A stretch of DNA of 64,000 nucleotides from an uncultured Collinsella sp. (GCA_902494345.1 CABUSV010000003.1:109357-173356); one strand, 5' to 3'; shown: positions 1 through 10,798, counted from the stretch's first letter. The notes: generated by a model from the sequence alone, not told the origin. A program made the numbers and translations.

Positions 1-530
1 ATGAGGTGGCGAGCTACGCGCTCGATGGGCATGAATGCGCTCATAATATCGCCTACTGGACTGGTCAGGGCTATTTGGGTTTGGGTCGTTCTGCCGCGGG
101 TATGCTCGATGCCGAGGATTTCGATCGCCTGGCCGGGCTGTTTCCTGACGTTCCCGCTCGCGGCGATGCGCACCGCGTGCGTCTGGTGCAACGTGATGAT
201 GGCGCGACGACGTTTGGGGTCGAGTACCTGACGCATCGCGAGGCGGCAGCCGAGGATCTGATGCTCGCTTGTCGCATGACGCGCGGCGTCGCGTCCAATC
301 TGTTGGTTCACGCGGCTCGTGTCATCCCTGCCGATGAACTGACAGCGGCCTGTGACCGCGCTCTTGAGCTTGGGCTTGCCACTTGGGTGCCCGAGAACGG
401 TGATACCCATTCGGGGCCTATTGCCTCTGACGATGTCGTCACCGGCCGCATCTGTGCCCGCCTGGCGCCGACCCACCTGGGTTGGCTCGATGGAAATGTT
501 CTGTTCGAGCTGTTTTGGGGTCTAGCTTAG
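1..530 (+). CDS. hemW: HemW-like radical SAM protein, C-terminal part (5' end outside window)
   Basis: Only the C-terminal ~175 residues are present; the reading frame enters at base 3, so the ATG at base 6 is internal. The opening residues read as the conserved HemW/HemN segment (SYALDGHECAHNIAYWTGQG, then YLGLGRSAAG), followed by the small helical C-terminal domain that ends in LFELFWGLA. HemW is a heme-binding radical-SAM protein related to coproporphyrinogen III dehydrogenase HemN, and in many bacteria it acts as a heme chaperone. The radical-SAM cysteine motif lies upstream of the window, so HemN versus HemW cannot be settled here. The gene sits directly before J-domain genes, the common hemW-(hrcA)-grpE/dnaJ neighbourhood. 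Confidence 0.8.
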   Translation, partial: EVASYALDGHECAHNIAYWTGQGYLGLGRSAAGMLDAEDFDRLAGLFPDVPARGDAHRVRLVQRDDGATTFGVEYLTHREAAAEDLMLACRMTRGVASNLLVHAARVIPADELTAACDRALELGLATWVPENGDTHSGPIASDDVVTGRICARLAPTHLGWLDGNVLFELFWGLA

Positions 531-588
531 GCCGCTCGGGTAGAATTACCGCAATATATACGCTGCTGTGAGCAGGAGGTTGCCGCGC

Positions 589-1692
589 ATGGCGACGATG
601 AACGAAAAAGATTACTACGAGATCATGGGTGTCTCCAAGGACGCCACCTCGCGTGATATTCAAAAGGCTTTCCAGCAGAAGGCCCGCAAGCTCCATCCGG
701 ACGTCAATAAGGAGCCGGATGCCGAGGAGAAGTTTAAAGAGGTTTCCGAGGCCTACGCCGTGCTCTCGGACGAGCAGAAGCGTGCGCGTTACGACGCCAT
801 GCGGTCGGGTAATCCCTTTGCCGGTGCACCGACGGCTTCGCCCTATGGCGGTGGCTATGCCGGCAGCGCCGGTTACGGCAATCCCTTTGACGGCGGTTTC
901 CCCTTCGGGGGCGCCTGGGGCCAGCCCCGTCGCGGCCAGGCGGCCTACAACCCCGAGAGTGGCGCCAACGTGGTCGTCGATATCAAGCTCGACGCCAAGG
1001 AGGCCAAGGGCGGTGCCCACAAGACCGTTCGCTACACCCGCTTTGACACCTGCGGACATTGTGGAGGATCGGGCTCCGTTTCGTCAGAGCATGCCCACAC
1101 CTGCCCGAGCTGTGGTGGTCGCGGCCACATCGACGTCGACCTGTCCTTCCTGTTTGGTGCGGGCACGTTCCAGACGGTTTGTCCTGAGTGCGGCGGTTCC
1201 GGCAAGGTCGTTGCCGACCCGTGCCCCGATTGCGGTGGCAGCGGCCGTACCCGCGTAACCTCCGAGCAGACGATTGAGTTTCCCGCCGGCACGCATGATG
1301 GCGACGAGGTGCGCATCCCCAACATGGGTCATGCCGGCACGAACGGCGCTTCGGGCGGCGATCTGGTCGGTCGTGCGCACGTTGAGGCCGAGCGCCTGGA
1401 GGGTAAGGCTCGCACCGGCTTCTACCTCATGGGCATCATCGCTCCGTTTTTGGTGCTGTCGGCCATCTCGGGCGTGTTCTCCGCCTTTGCCATGATGTGC
1501 TTCATTCCGTTTGCCATGGGCTTGTTCATGGTGCTGTCGGACGGCGTGCTTCATCGCAGTCTGCTGTGGTGGAAGCGCGGCGCGATGCAGTTTGCCAATG
1601 GATTTGCCAACGGTTTTATGTTCGCGCTCGTGTCGGTTTGGTTCGCGAGCTGCTCGCAGCGGGCCGTGCTTTCGCCGTACGGAATGCAATAA
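589..1692 (+). CDS. DnaJ-like co-chaperone with membrane-spanning C-terminus
   Basis: I chose ATG 589 because AGGAGG lies 9 nt upstream (574-579); the in-frame GTG at 568 lies before that site. Residues ~4-70 form a J domain with the HPD tripeptide (KLHPDVNK) that stimulates DnaK ATPase. Residues ~145-220 hold four CxxCxGxG zinc-finger repeats (CGHCGGSG, CPSCGGRG, CPECGGSG, CPDCGGSG). A short beta segment like the first DnaJ substrate-binding domain follows. Instead of the second C-terminal domain and dimerisation region, residues ~277-367 are strongly hydrophobic, with two or three membrane segments. This suggests a type-I-like J protein tethered to the membrane that would recruit DnaK there. 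It lies just upstream of a canonical dnaJ. Confidence 0.85.
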   Translation: MATMNEKDYYEIMGVSKDATSRDIQKAFQQKARKLHPDVNKEPDAEEKFKEVSEAYAVLSDEQKRARYDAMRSGNPFAGAPTASPYGGGYAGSAGYGNPFDGGFPFGGAWGQPRRGQAAYNPESGANVVVDIKLDAKEAKGGAHKTVRYTRFDTCGHCGGSGSVSSEHAHTCPSCGGRGHIDVDLSFLFGAGTFQTVCPECGGSGKVVADPCPDCGGSGRTRVTSEQTIEFPAGTHDGDEVRIPNMGHAGTNGASGGDLVGRAHVEAERLEGKARTGFYLMGIIAPFLVLSAISGVFSAFAMMCFIPFAMGLFMVLSDGVLHRSLLWWKRGAMQFANGFANGFMFALVSVWFASCSQRAVLSPYGMQ

Positions 1693-1773
1693 CATCAAAC
1701 CCTCTGTTTGCGCTCGGCCCAGCTTGGGTATAGGACGCACTGTGACAATAATGAAAGTTGGAAGGATTCGGTT

Positions 1774-2922
1774 GTGTCGGAAAATAGGGATTACTACGAG
1801 GTACTTGGCGTTGACAAGGATGCCGACGCGCGGACGATTAAGCGCGCGTTTCTAAAGAAAGCCCGTACGGTACACCCGGATGTTTCGGACGACCCCGAGG
1901 CCGAGGCCAAGTTCAAAGAGCTCAACGAGGCCTATTCCGTTCTTTCCGACGAACAGAAGCGTGCTAACTACGACCGTTACGGCACCGCGGACGGCCCCGG
2001 TGGCTCTGGCTATGTCGACATCAACGATATCTTTGGTGGCATGGGCATGGACGACCTGTTCTCGTCGTTCTTTGGCGGTGGCGCCGGCGGTGGCGCTCGC
2101 AGCCGTCGCGAGCGCCGTCGTGGTCGCGATATGGCCATCTCCCTTTCGGTGACGCTCGAGGAGGCGGCGCTCGGCTGCAAAAAGACGATCAGCTACGACC
2201 GCCTTGCCCCTTGCGATGACTGCAATGGTACCGGCAAGGCCGAGGGCGCTACCGAAAAGCAGTGCAGCCGCTGTCACGGCACAGGCTATGTGACGACGGT
2301 CCAGCGTTCTTTCCTGGGCCAGGTTCAGTCCTCTTCGCCCTGTCCCGACTGCCACGGCGAAGGCACGGTCATCGATCATCCCTGCGAGACCTGTGACGGC
2401 CAGGGCCGCACGCCTTCTCACGAAAAGATTGACATCGATATTCCTGCCGGCGTTTCGACCAGTCGTCAGCTGCGCGTGAGTGGTTTTGGCGAGGCCGGCC
2501 TTCGTGGCGAGCCGTCGGGCGACCTGATCGTCAACGTGCGTGTCGCCGACCACGAGCGTTTTAAGCGTAATGGCGATGACCTCTATCTGGTGAGCGATAT
2601 CTCGATTGCGCAGGCCGCGCTCGGTTGCGAGATTGAAGTCGAGGGCATTATGCCTGACGAGGTCGTTAAAGTGACGGTTCCCGCCGGCACACAGTACGGT
2701 GACACCGTGAGCGTCAACAACTACGGCATGCCGCGTATCGGCGGTGGCGGCTCGCGCGGTCGTCTGATTGTGCAGCTGCGCGTGGTCGTTCCCACCAATC
2801 TCTCCAACAAGCAGCGCGAGCTGCTTCGCGCCTTTGCCGACGAGATGGGCGATGACGTCGCATCCGGTAAGAAGTCGGTGACCGACCGTATCAAGAGTGC
2901 CCTCGACGACATCCTCGATTAA
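1774..2922 (+). CDS. dnaJ: Chaperone protein DnaJ
   Basis: GTG 1774 is preferred: it has GGAAGGA about 7 nt upstream and gives a 382-residue protein starting directly before the J domain (NRDYYEVLG). The J domain (residues ~5-70) has HPD in TVHPDVSD. A Gly/Phe-type linker (GGMGMDDLFSSFFGGG) follows. Four CxxCxGxG zinc-binding repeats span ~145-215 (CDDCNGTG, CSRCHGTG, CPDCHGEG, CETCDGQG), then two beta-rich substrate-binding domains. Length and domain order are those of DnaJ, the DnaK co-chaperone. No CIRCE (HrcA operator) is visible in the short upstream gap. It is followed by mtaB with a 9-nt gap, so the two are probably co-transcribed. Confidence 0.95.
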   Translation: MSENRDYYEVLGVDKDADARTIKRAFLKKARTVHPDVSDDPEAEAKFKELNEAYSVLSDEQKRANYDRYGTADGPGGSGYVDINDIFGGMGMDDLFSSFFGGGAGGGARSRRERRRGRDMAISLSVTLEEAALGCKKTISYDRLAPCDDCNGTGKAEGATEKQCSRCHGTGYVTTVQRSFLGQVQSSSPCPDCHGEGTVIDHPCETCDGQGRTPSHEKIDIDIPAGVSTSRQLRVSGFGEAGLRGEPSGDLIVNVRVADHERFKRNGDDLYLVSDISIAQAALGCEIEVEGIMPDEVVKVTVPAGTQYGDTVSVNNYGMPRIGGGGSRGRLIVQLRVVVPTNLSNKQRELLRAFADEMGDDVASGKKSVTDRIKSALDDILD

Positions 2923-2931
2923 GGAGCCCGT

Positions 2932-4224
2932 GTGCTCGCACCCCATATTTCCGTCGTCAACCTCGGTTGTCGTGTCAACCGGGTTGAGTCCGACCGTATC
3001 ACTGCCGATCTTATGCGCCTGGGCTTTGCGATGGTGGAGCCCAGGGACGCCGAACTGATCGTTATCAATACCTGTGCCGTGACGGGGGAGGCCGAGGCCA
3101 AGACCCGCAAGGCCGTCCGTCACGCCCTGGCCTATTCCGGCGAGCCTTACGTGGTCGTAACCGGCTGCGTCGTCAACCTGCATCCCGAGGAGCTGCTGGA
3201 GTTTTCCGATCGCGTGATCGCCGAACCGTCCAAGATTGACGTCGCCGAGCGCGTCTGCGAGGTGCTGGGCGTCGAATCCGATAGCGTTCCCGCCTGCAGC
3301 GATGGCGACGTGGTCGATGCGCTCGGTCGTTCGCGGCTGGGCGTGAAGATCCAGGATGGCTGCAACCACCGCTGTACCTATTGCATCGTGTGGAAGGCCC
3401 GCGGCCCCGAGCGTTCCGTGCCCGTCGAGTCCGTGCTCGAACAGGTGCGTGAAGCCCAGGAGGCCGGCGTGCCCGAGGTCGTGCTGACCGGCGTGAACCT
3501 GGGTGCCTATGACGGCAAGAGCGCGACCGATGAACATGTCGAGATCGATGAGCTGCTTCAGGCCATCATGGAGCGCACCGAGATCGCCCACGTGCGCATC
3601 TCCTCGGTGGAGCCCATGGATATTTCCGAGCGCCTGCTCAAGGTGATGGCTCGCTATCCGAAGCGTATCGCGCCGTTTTTGCACCTTCCCGTGCAGTCTG
3701 GCTGCACGGCGACGCTGCATCGCATGGGCCGTCCCTATAGCGCCGAGGCCTTTGAGGACACGGTGCGCATGATTCGCACCAACCTGCCCCAGGCGTCTCT
3801 TTCGTGCGATGTTATCGTCGGTTTTCCTGGCGAGACGGACGAGGAGTTCGAGGAGTCGCTGGCGCTGTGCCGTCGCGTGGGCTTTTCGCGCATGCACGTG
3901 TTCCGCTATAGCAAGCGCCCCGGCACCCTTGCCGCCGACATGCCCGACCAGGTACCCCCCGAGGTCATGGCCGAGCGCAGCCGTCGCATGCGCGCGGCTG
4001 CTCAGGAGCTCGCGATTGCCGATGCCCGCCGCCGCGTGGGCACGGTCGAGCGTGCGGTGCTCGAGTATGGCGACAACCTGACGCTCGGCTCGTTCCATCA
4101 TGCCCGTCTTGATGATACCTGTGGACTCACAGCCCCGTGCCTGCTCGATGTTGCTATCATCGGAGTCGATGATTCCGGCTTGGTCCATGCACGCAGGGAG
4201 GTTCATGGAAGCCTCGAAGATTAG
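2932..4224 (+). CDS. mtaB: tRNA (t6A37) methylthiotransferase MtaB
   Basis: A 430-residue member of the MiaB/RimO methylthiotransferase family. It attaches methylthio to C2 of threonylcarbamoyl-adenosine 37 in ANN-decoding tRNAs, using two [4Fe-4S] clusters and S-adenosylmethionine. The N-terminal UPF0004 domain carries three cysteines (NLGCRVNRVES, INTCAVTGEAE, VVTGCVV). The radical-SAM motif CNHRCTYC lies near residue 145, and a TRAM-like tail completes the protein. NLGCRVN and the wording around the second Cys match MtaB (YqeV) rather than MiaB or RimO, both of which have their own copies in this window. The start is GTG 2932 with AAGGAG 5 nt upstream. Its last 20 nt overlap phoH. Confidence 0.9.
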   Translation: MLAPHISVVNLGCRVNRVESDRITADLMRLGFAMVEPRDAELIVINTCAVTGEAEAKTRKAVRHALAYSGEPYVVVTGCVVNLHPEELLEFSDRVIAEPSKIDVAERVCEVLGVESDSVPACSDGDVVDALGRSRLGVKIQDGCNHRCTYCIVWKARGPERSVPVESVLEQVREAQEAGVPEVVLTGVNLGAYDGKSATDEHVEIDELLQAIMERTEIAHVRISSVEPMDISERLLKVMARYPKRIAPFLHLPVQSGCTATLHRMGRPYSAEAFEDTVRMIRTNLPQASLSCDVIVGFPGETDEEFEESLALCRRVGFSRMHVFRYSKRPGTLAADMPDQVPPEVMAERSRRMRAAAQELAIADARRRVGTVERAVLEYGDNLTLGSFHHARLDDTCGLTAPCLLDVAIIGVDDSGLVHARREVHGSLED

Positions 4225-5191
4225 ACTTACCGTTCCCGAGGGTATCGACCCCTCGCGCGTTTTGGGCGCCGGCGACGGCGTCCTTCGTGCGCTCGAGAAC
4301 TTGGTGCGCGCCCATGTGGTTGCCCGCGGTGACAGCGTTGCCGTGAGCGGCGATCCGGACGAGGTCGAGCTGGTCGCGCGTTTTTTCGAATATGCCTTTC
4401 GTGAGGCTGCTGCCGGGCGCACGCTTTCTGCCGATGATGTCTCGCGCTGTCTGGCCGTTCTGCGCGACGGCGAGCATGATGCCTCGTCGTTGCGCGATGA
4501 CGTGCTGCTATCGTATCGCGGTCGCGTTATCCGCCCCAAGACGCTCGGTCAAAAGCGCTATGTGGATGCCATCCGCTCTTCTACCATCACGTTTGGCCTC
4601 GGTCCCGCCGGTACCGGTAAAACCTATCTGGCCATGGCACTCGCCGTCGCCGCGCTCAAGCGCCATGAGGTGGGCCGCCTGATCCTGACGCGCCCGGTTG
4701 TCGAGGCGGGGGAGAACCTGGGCTTTTTGCCCGGCACCCTCGAGGAAAAGATCGACCCGTATATGCGCCCGCTCTATGATGCCCTCTTTGACATGATGGA
4801 TCGCGAACGCATCGATGAGCTTATGGAGCGTGGCGTGATCGAGATCGCCCCGCTCGCCTATATGCGCGGTCGAACACTGAGTGATGCCTTTGTGGTGCTC
4901 GATGAGGCACAAAACACGACTCCCGAGCAGATGAAGATGTTCTTGACGCGTCTGGGCTTTAATTCCAAGTTCGTGATTACCGGCGACCTGAGCCAGCGTG
5001 ACCTGGTGGGTCGCCGCGGCGGTCTTGCCGATGTCGAAAGGATTTTGGGTCGCGTCGACGATGTGGCGTTTTCTCACCTGGAGCGCGCCGATGTGGTGCG
5101 CCATGCCCTGGTGGGCCGTATCGTTGAGGCCTATGATGCATACGACGATGCGCGCGAGCAGCGCGCGCACGATCGAAAGGAGTCCCATTGA
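4205..5191 (+). CDS. phoH: PhoH-like ATPase
   Basis: A 328-residue PhoH (YbeZ) family NTPase. The Walker A motif GPAGTGKT is near residue 135 and Walker B (VVLDEAQNTT) near 235, followed by the family signature TGDLSQRDL. PhoH proteins are predicted RNA-associated ATPases encoded next to the endoribonuclease YbeY, as here (4-nt overlap). The start is ATG 4205 after GGAGG; an in-frame ATG at 4187 would include that site. The gene starts inside mtaB and is translationally coupled to ybeY. The reaction and substrate of this family are poorly known; the call rests on motifs and context. Confidence 0.9.
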   Translation: MEASKIRLTVPEGIDPSRVLGAGDGVLRALENLVRAHVVARGDSVAVSGDPDEVELVARFFEYAFREAAAGRTLSADDVSRCLAVLRDGEHDASSLRDDVLLSYRGRVIRPKTLGQKRYVDAIRSSTITFGLGPAGTGKTYLAMALAVAALKRHEVGRLILTRPVVEAGENLGFLPGTLEEKIDPYMRPLYDALFDMMDRERIDELMERGVIEIAPLAYMRGRTLSDAFVVLDEAQNTTPEQMKMFLTRLGFNSKFVITGDLSQRDLVGRRGGLADVERILGRVDDVAFSHLERADVVRHALVGRIVEAYDAYDDAREQRAHDRKESH

Positions 5192-5697
5192 GTGTATTGA
5201 TCAGCAACGATGCCGAGCTCGATACGCTGCTCGATGCCCAGGAGGTGGAACACATCTGCTCAGTTGTGCTTGCCGCCGAGGGTGTTGAGCGTGAGGTTGA
5301 GATTTCCCTTTCGTATGTCGATGAGGACGAGATGCACGAGCTCAACCACGAGTGGCGCGGTATCGACCGCACCACCGATGTCCTCTCGTTTGAATGCGAC
5401 TCGGCCTTTGACGAGGACATTCCCGCCGACGAGACGCTCGAGCTCGGCGATATTATCCTGGCCCCGCAGGTTATTGCCCGTCAGGCCTCCGGCTTTGGCA
5501 ACAGCCCCGCCGATGAGTGCCGACTGATGCTCGTGCACGGAATGCTGCACCTGCTGGGTTACGACCACATCGAGGATGATGAGGCCGAGGTCATGGAGGC
5601 ACGCGAGGATGCCATCCTGCGCGACCTGGCGCTTGAGCGCGGCGAGGACCCCAAGCTCGTCCACGTCGGCCCCATCACCAATCACGCCCACGACTAG
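5188..5697 (+). CDS. ybeY: Endoribonuclease YbeY (rRNA maturation factor)
   Basis: A 169-residue protein with the YbeY metal-site signature near residues 113-132 (HGMLHLLGYDH followed by E and M), whose three histidines bind zinc. YbeY is a single-strand endoribonuclease acting in 16S rRNA 3'-end maturation and ribosome quality control. The N-terminal part contains NHEWRGIDRTTDVLSF, conserved in the family. Translation starts at TTG 5188, overlapping the phoH stop (TTGA), with AAAGGAG just upstream. It lies in the phoH-ybeY-dgkA-era-recO string common in Gram-positive genomes. The ~20-residue acidic C-terminal tail after the metal site is longer than in some homologues. Confidence 0.93.
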   Translation: MSVLISNDAELDTLLDAQEVEHICSVVLAAEGVEREVEISLSYVDEDEMHELNHEWRGIDRTTDVLSFECDSAFDEDIPADETLELGDIILAPQVIARQASGFGNSPADECRLMLVHGMLHLLGYDHIEDDEAEVMEAREDAILRDLALERGEDPKLVHVGPITNHAHD

Positions 5698-5706
5698 GAG
5701 CCGTCT

Positions 5707-6084
5707 ATGATTCCCGGATCGAACAAGGACCATCCGTCCTTTTTAAAGTCGTTCTCATACGCCATGGAGGGCTTCGTCACCGCCGTCAAGACCGAGCGCA
5801 ATATCAAGGTCATGCTCGTGGCGGGTGTGTGCACCGTCATTGCCGGCTGCATCGTGGGGCTCGATATTGCCGAGTGGGCTACGGTCATCATTTGCTGCGG
5901 CCTGGTGATTCACGGCGAGCTGTGCAATACCGCCATGGAGGCGATTGTCGACCTGGCGACCCAGGAGCTGCATCCGCTGGCCAAGCGCGCGAAGGATATC
6001 GCCGCTGCCTCTGTATACGTTCTTTCCATTACCGCCGCGATCGTGGGCTTGCTTGTCTTTGCTCACGCGCTCGACTTTATTTAG
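5707..6084 (+). CDS. dgkA: Diacylglycerol/undecaprenol kinase (DgkA family)
   Basis: A 125-residue integral membrane kinase with three hydrophobic segments (about residues 33-52, 56-72 and 97-120). The signature GELCNTAMEAIVD, the active-site helix of the DgkA family, sits around residues 77-89. In E. coli the enzyme phosphorylates diacylglycerol; in Gram-positive bacteria the homologue mainly phosphorylates undecaprenol, supplying the lipid carrier for wall synthesis. Given the host, the undecaprenol role is the likelier one, but sequence alone does not decide. It lies 9 nt after ybeY and 12 nt before era in one apparent operon. Confidence 0.9.
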   Translation: MIPGSNKDHPSFLKSFSYAMEGFVTAVKTERNIKVMLVAGVCTVIAGCIVGLDIAEWATVIICCGLVIHGELCNTAMEAIVDLATQELHPLAKRAKDIAAASVYVLSITAAIVGLLVFAHALDFI

Positions 6085-6096
6085 AAAGGGATTCCC

Positions 6097-7167
6097 ATGT
6101 CCGACAATATGCAGCCTACCGGTGAAGTTTTGGATGACGAGGTCCTGGACGAGACTGAAGGTGCCGATTCGTTTGACGAGGTCGAGGAGTTCGACCCGTT
6201 TGAGGGTATGAGCGACGAGGAACTCGATGCCCTGTGCGACGAGGATGAGGGCCTTGCGGGCTTTGGAGGCGTGGAACCCGGTTTCCGCAGCGGCTTTGTG
6301 GCCCTGGTCGGTCGCCCCAACGCCGGCAAGTCCACGCTGCTCAACGCCTGTTACGGCAAGAAGGTCGCCATCACCTCTCCGGTGGCCCAGACGACCCGCC
6401 GCCGTATGCGTGCCGTCGTCAACCGCCCCGGTTACCAGTTGGTTTTTGTCGATACCCCGGGTATTCATAAGCCCAAGGACGGCTTAGGTTCCGAGCTCAA
6501 CAAGAGTGCCCTTTTTGAGCTCAATGACGTAGACGTCGTCGCGTTTCTGATCGACGCCACCAAACCCATCGGCAGGGGAGACGCCTGGGTCGCCGAGCGC
6601 GTCAAGAATGCCCGCTCCAAAAAGGTCCTGGTGCTCACGAAGGCCGACGAGGCCGACCCCGCACAGGTCATGGAGCAGCTCAAGGCCGCTCACGAGCTTA
6701 TGGAATACGATGATGAGATCGTGACGTCGTCGGTCAAGAATTTCAACGTCGATGCGTTTATCGAGACCGTCGCTCACTTTTTGCCCGAGGGTCCGCGCTG
6801 GTTCCCCGAGGACATGGGCACCGACGCGTCCGACGAGACGCTCGTTGCCGAGTTTGTGCGCGAGAAGGTCCTGCGTCGCACCCGCGACGAGATTCCCCAC
6901 TCCGTGGGCGTCATTTGTGACGCACTCGAGCAGACTAAGAAGGTCCTGCGCGTGCACGCCACGATTTACGTCGAGCGCGAGGGGCAGAAGGGCATCATCA
7001 TCGGCAAGGGCGGCGAGATGATTAAGCATATCGGCATCGACGCCCGTCGCGATCTTGAGCGCATCTTTGGCACTCAGGTCTTTTTGGAGCTCGACGTGAA
7101 GGTCAAGGCCGGCTGGCGCGATGACGAGGCTCAGATCCGCCGCTTTGGCTACAATGCCGAAGATTAA
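6097..7167 (+). CDS. era: GTPase Era
   Basis: Era binds the 3' end of 16S rRNA and couples GTP hydrolysis to 30S maturation. The G domain begins near residue 65: G1 GRPNAGKS (~71-78), the switch-I QTTRRR stretch, G3 DTPGIH and G4 TKAD. The C-terminal KH domain has GIIIGKGGEMIK near residue 300. The protein is 356 residues, against ~300 usual, because of a strongly acidic N-terminal extension of about 60 residues rich in Asp and Glu. The RBS AAAGGG lies before ATG 6097, so the extension looks translated. Neighbours dgkA upstream and recO downstream match the usual Gram-positive order. Confidence 0.95.
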   Translation: MSDNMQPTGEVLDDEVLDETEGADSFDEVEEFDPFEGMSDEELDALCDEDEGLAGFGGVEPGFRSGFVALVGRPNAGKSTLLNACYGKKVAITSPVAQTTRRRMRAVVNRPGYQLVFVDTPGIHKPKDGLGSELNKSALFELNDVDVVAFLIDATKPIGRGDAWVAERVKNARSKKVLVLTKADEADPAQVMEQLKAAHELMEYDDEIVTSSVKNFNVDAFIETVAHFLPEGPRWFPEDMGTDASDETLVAEFVREKVLRRTRDEIPHSVGVICDALEQTKKVLRVHATIYVEREGQKGIIIGKGGEMIKHIGIDARRDLERIFGTQVFLELDVKVKAGWRDDEAQIRRFGYNAED

Positions 7168-7179
7168 GCCTCGGCGTTC

Positions 7180-7929
7180 ATGGCAGGCTCTCGCACATAT
7201 CGCACAAAGGTGCTCGTTCTCGACAAGACTAAGCTCAAGGAAACCGACCTGATCTTGACGATGCTCGACGAACGGGGGCGGCAGGTGCGTGCCGTGGCTA
7301 AGGGCGCACGTAAGCCTGGCGGTCGCCTTGCGGCCCGCTGCGAGCTTTTCTGCACCGTTGATATGCTGTTGGCGCATGGTCGCACGCTCGACGTGGTTTC
7401 TCAGGCGGAGCTTATGGAGGCGCCGCTCGGTGCCGCTCCTGACTACGAGACGACCTGTGCCGCCAGCGCGATTGCCGAGGTTGCGCGTGTGTGCTCGTTC
7501 GAGGATGCCGAGGATCCATTTACCTTTGCCATCACGCAGCGGGCGCTCACGCTTATCGGCAGCGGGCTCGACTCGGCACATAAGGACCTGCTCGTGGCGG
7601 CTTTTGTCTTTAAACTGCTGTCGCACGTTGGTTACCGACCCGATTTTTCGGCTTGCGTCTCGTGCGGCGATCCCATGCTCTCGCATTTCTCGGCCCAAGC
7701 CGGCGGGCTTCTGTGCGGGTCGTGCGCCTCGAGCGTGCCTGGCGCCGAGTTGGTATCGGTTGGCGAGGTCGCATGGCTGCGCGCCCTGATGTCCATGACG
7801 TTCGATGCCCTTATGGCCGAGAAGATCGATCCGCATACGGCCGCGTTTTTGCTGGGGCTTTCGCATGTTTGGGCTGCGACGCACACCGATCAGCGGCTCC
7901 GTGCGATGGAATTCATGTTGGGTCGGTGA
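7180..7929 (+). CDS. recO: DNA repair protein RecO
   Basis: A 249-residue RecO, a recombination mediator that works with RecR to load RecA onto SSB-coated gaps. The N-terminal OB-fold begins YRTKVLVLDKTKLKETD with the conserved KGARKP segment near residue 45. A C-terminal zinc site is formed by CVSCGD and CGSCAS (about residues 160-190). It follows era by 12 nt, the typical order. The RBS before ATG 7180 is weak, which is consistent with coupling to era translation. Downstream, 138 nt separate it from rpsO. Confidence 0.92.
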   Translation: MAGSRTYRTKVLVLDKTKLKETDLILTMLDERGRQVRAVAKGARKPGGRLAARCELFCTVDMLLAHGRTLDVVSQAELMEAPLGAAPDYETTCAASAIAEVARVCSFEDAEDPFTFAITQRALTLIGSGLDSAHKDLLVAAFVFKLLSHVGYRPDFSACVSCGDPMLSHFSAQAGGLLCGSCASSVPGAELVSVGEVAWLRALMSMTFDALMAEKIDPHTAAFLLGLSHVWAATHTDQRLRAMEFMLGR

Positions 7930-8067
7930 TGATGCGCAGGCTCGCGCCGCTTGTGGTAACATACCGACCTGTTGGTACCTCGACCTTGGTTGTTCGCTCC
8001 ACCGGCGGCTTCCCAGTCCGAGGCGAATAGAGTCGCCCGCGGGCGACGCGAAACGAAAGGTGAAACA

Positions 8068-8346
8068 ATGACTGTTTCCAAAGAGCGCAAGGCGGAGCTG
8101 ACCGCCCAGTTCGGTAACTCCCCGGTCGATACCGGTAACCCCAAGGTTCAGGTCGCCATCCTGTCCGAGCGCATCAAGGAGCTGACCGAGCACATGAAGT
8201 CCCACCAGAAGGACTTCCACACCCGTCGTGGCCTGCTCATGCTCGTTGGCCGCCGTCGTCGTCTTCTCTCCTACATCAAGAAGAACGACATCGTCGAGTA
8301 CCGTGAGCTCATCAAGGCTCTGGGCATCCGCGACAACATCCAGTAA
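8068..8346 (+). CDS. rpsO: 30S ribosomal protein S15
   Basis: A 92-residue S15, the normal length, that binds the central domain of 16S rRNA early in 30S assembly. Family segments include FGNSPVDTGNPKVQVAIL, HKKDFHTRRGLL-type residues (here HQKDFHTRRG), and LVGRRRRLLSYIKK. ATG 8068 is preceded by GAAAGG at a good distance; the longer open frame upstream is not used. It is followed by an intrinsic terminator and then pnp, the widely conserved rpsO-pnp order. Confidence 0.97.
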   Translation: MTVSKERKAELTAQFGNSPVDTGNPKVQVAILSERIKELTEHMKSHQKDFHTRRGLLMLVGRRRRLLSYIKKNDIVEYRELIKALGIRDNIQ

Positions 8347-8361
8347 GGATTTGTACATGCT

Positions 8362-8395
8362 AAGAGCGTCCTGCGCAGCGGGGCGCTCTTTTTGT
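8362..8395 (+). terminator. Intrinsic terminator after rpsO
   Basis: AAGAGCG-TCC and GGGGCGCTCTT form a GC-rich stem around a short loop, followed by a run of Ts. It starts 16 nt after the rpsO stop and would uncouple part of rpsO transcription from pnp. Confidence 0.85.
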
Positions 8396-8401
8396 GTAAG
8401 G

Positions 8402-8484
8402 GCGTGAATAATCACGCTCTGAAGCGTGGCGGGGGCAGGGGGCCCGCGTCACATGAGAAGCCCGCAGGCAAGGGGCCTGTGGGG
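8402..8484 (+). promoter_or_regulatory. Structured leader of pnp (three hairpins)
   Basis: Three hairpins fill the gap before pnp: GCGTGA/TCACGC (8402-8417), a bulged GC-rich stem (about 8424-8452), and CCCGCAGGC paired with GCCTGTGGG (8461-8483), which ends directly before the pnp ribosome-binding site AAAGGAG. In E. coli the pnp leader is cut by RNase III and PNPase represses itself through it; a comparable autoregulatory role here is inference from position. Confidence 0.45.
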
Positions 8485-8496
8485 TAAAGGAGAACA

Positions 8497-10743
<2,247 letters not shown>

Positions 10744-10766
10744 CAGCTACACATAAGCAGCTCAAC

Positions 10767-10798
10767 AAGGGCGACCCCACTGTGGGGTCGCCCTTTTG
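10767..10798 (+). terminator. Intrinsic terminator after pnp
   Basis: A perfect 13-bp stem, AAGGGCGACCCCA against TGGGGTCGCCCTT, has a 3-nt loop and is followed by Ts, 23 nt after the pnp stop. Confidence 0.95.

Noticed and set aside
1693..1773. CIRCE element (HrcA operator) before dnaJ
   Set aside because: No TTAGCACTC-N9-GAGTGCTAA-like palindrome is present.
1852..4539. An 895-codon open frame on the minus strand
   Set aside because: It runs antisense to dnaJ and mtaB, which have clear domains. The translation is low-complexity His/Gly/Ala/Arg typical of antisense frames in GC-rich genes.
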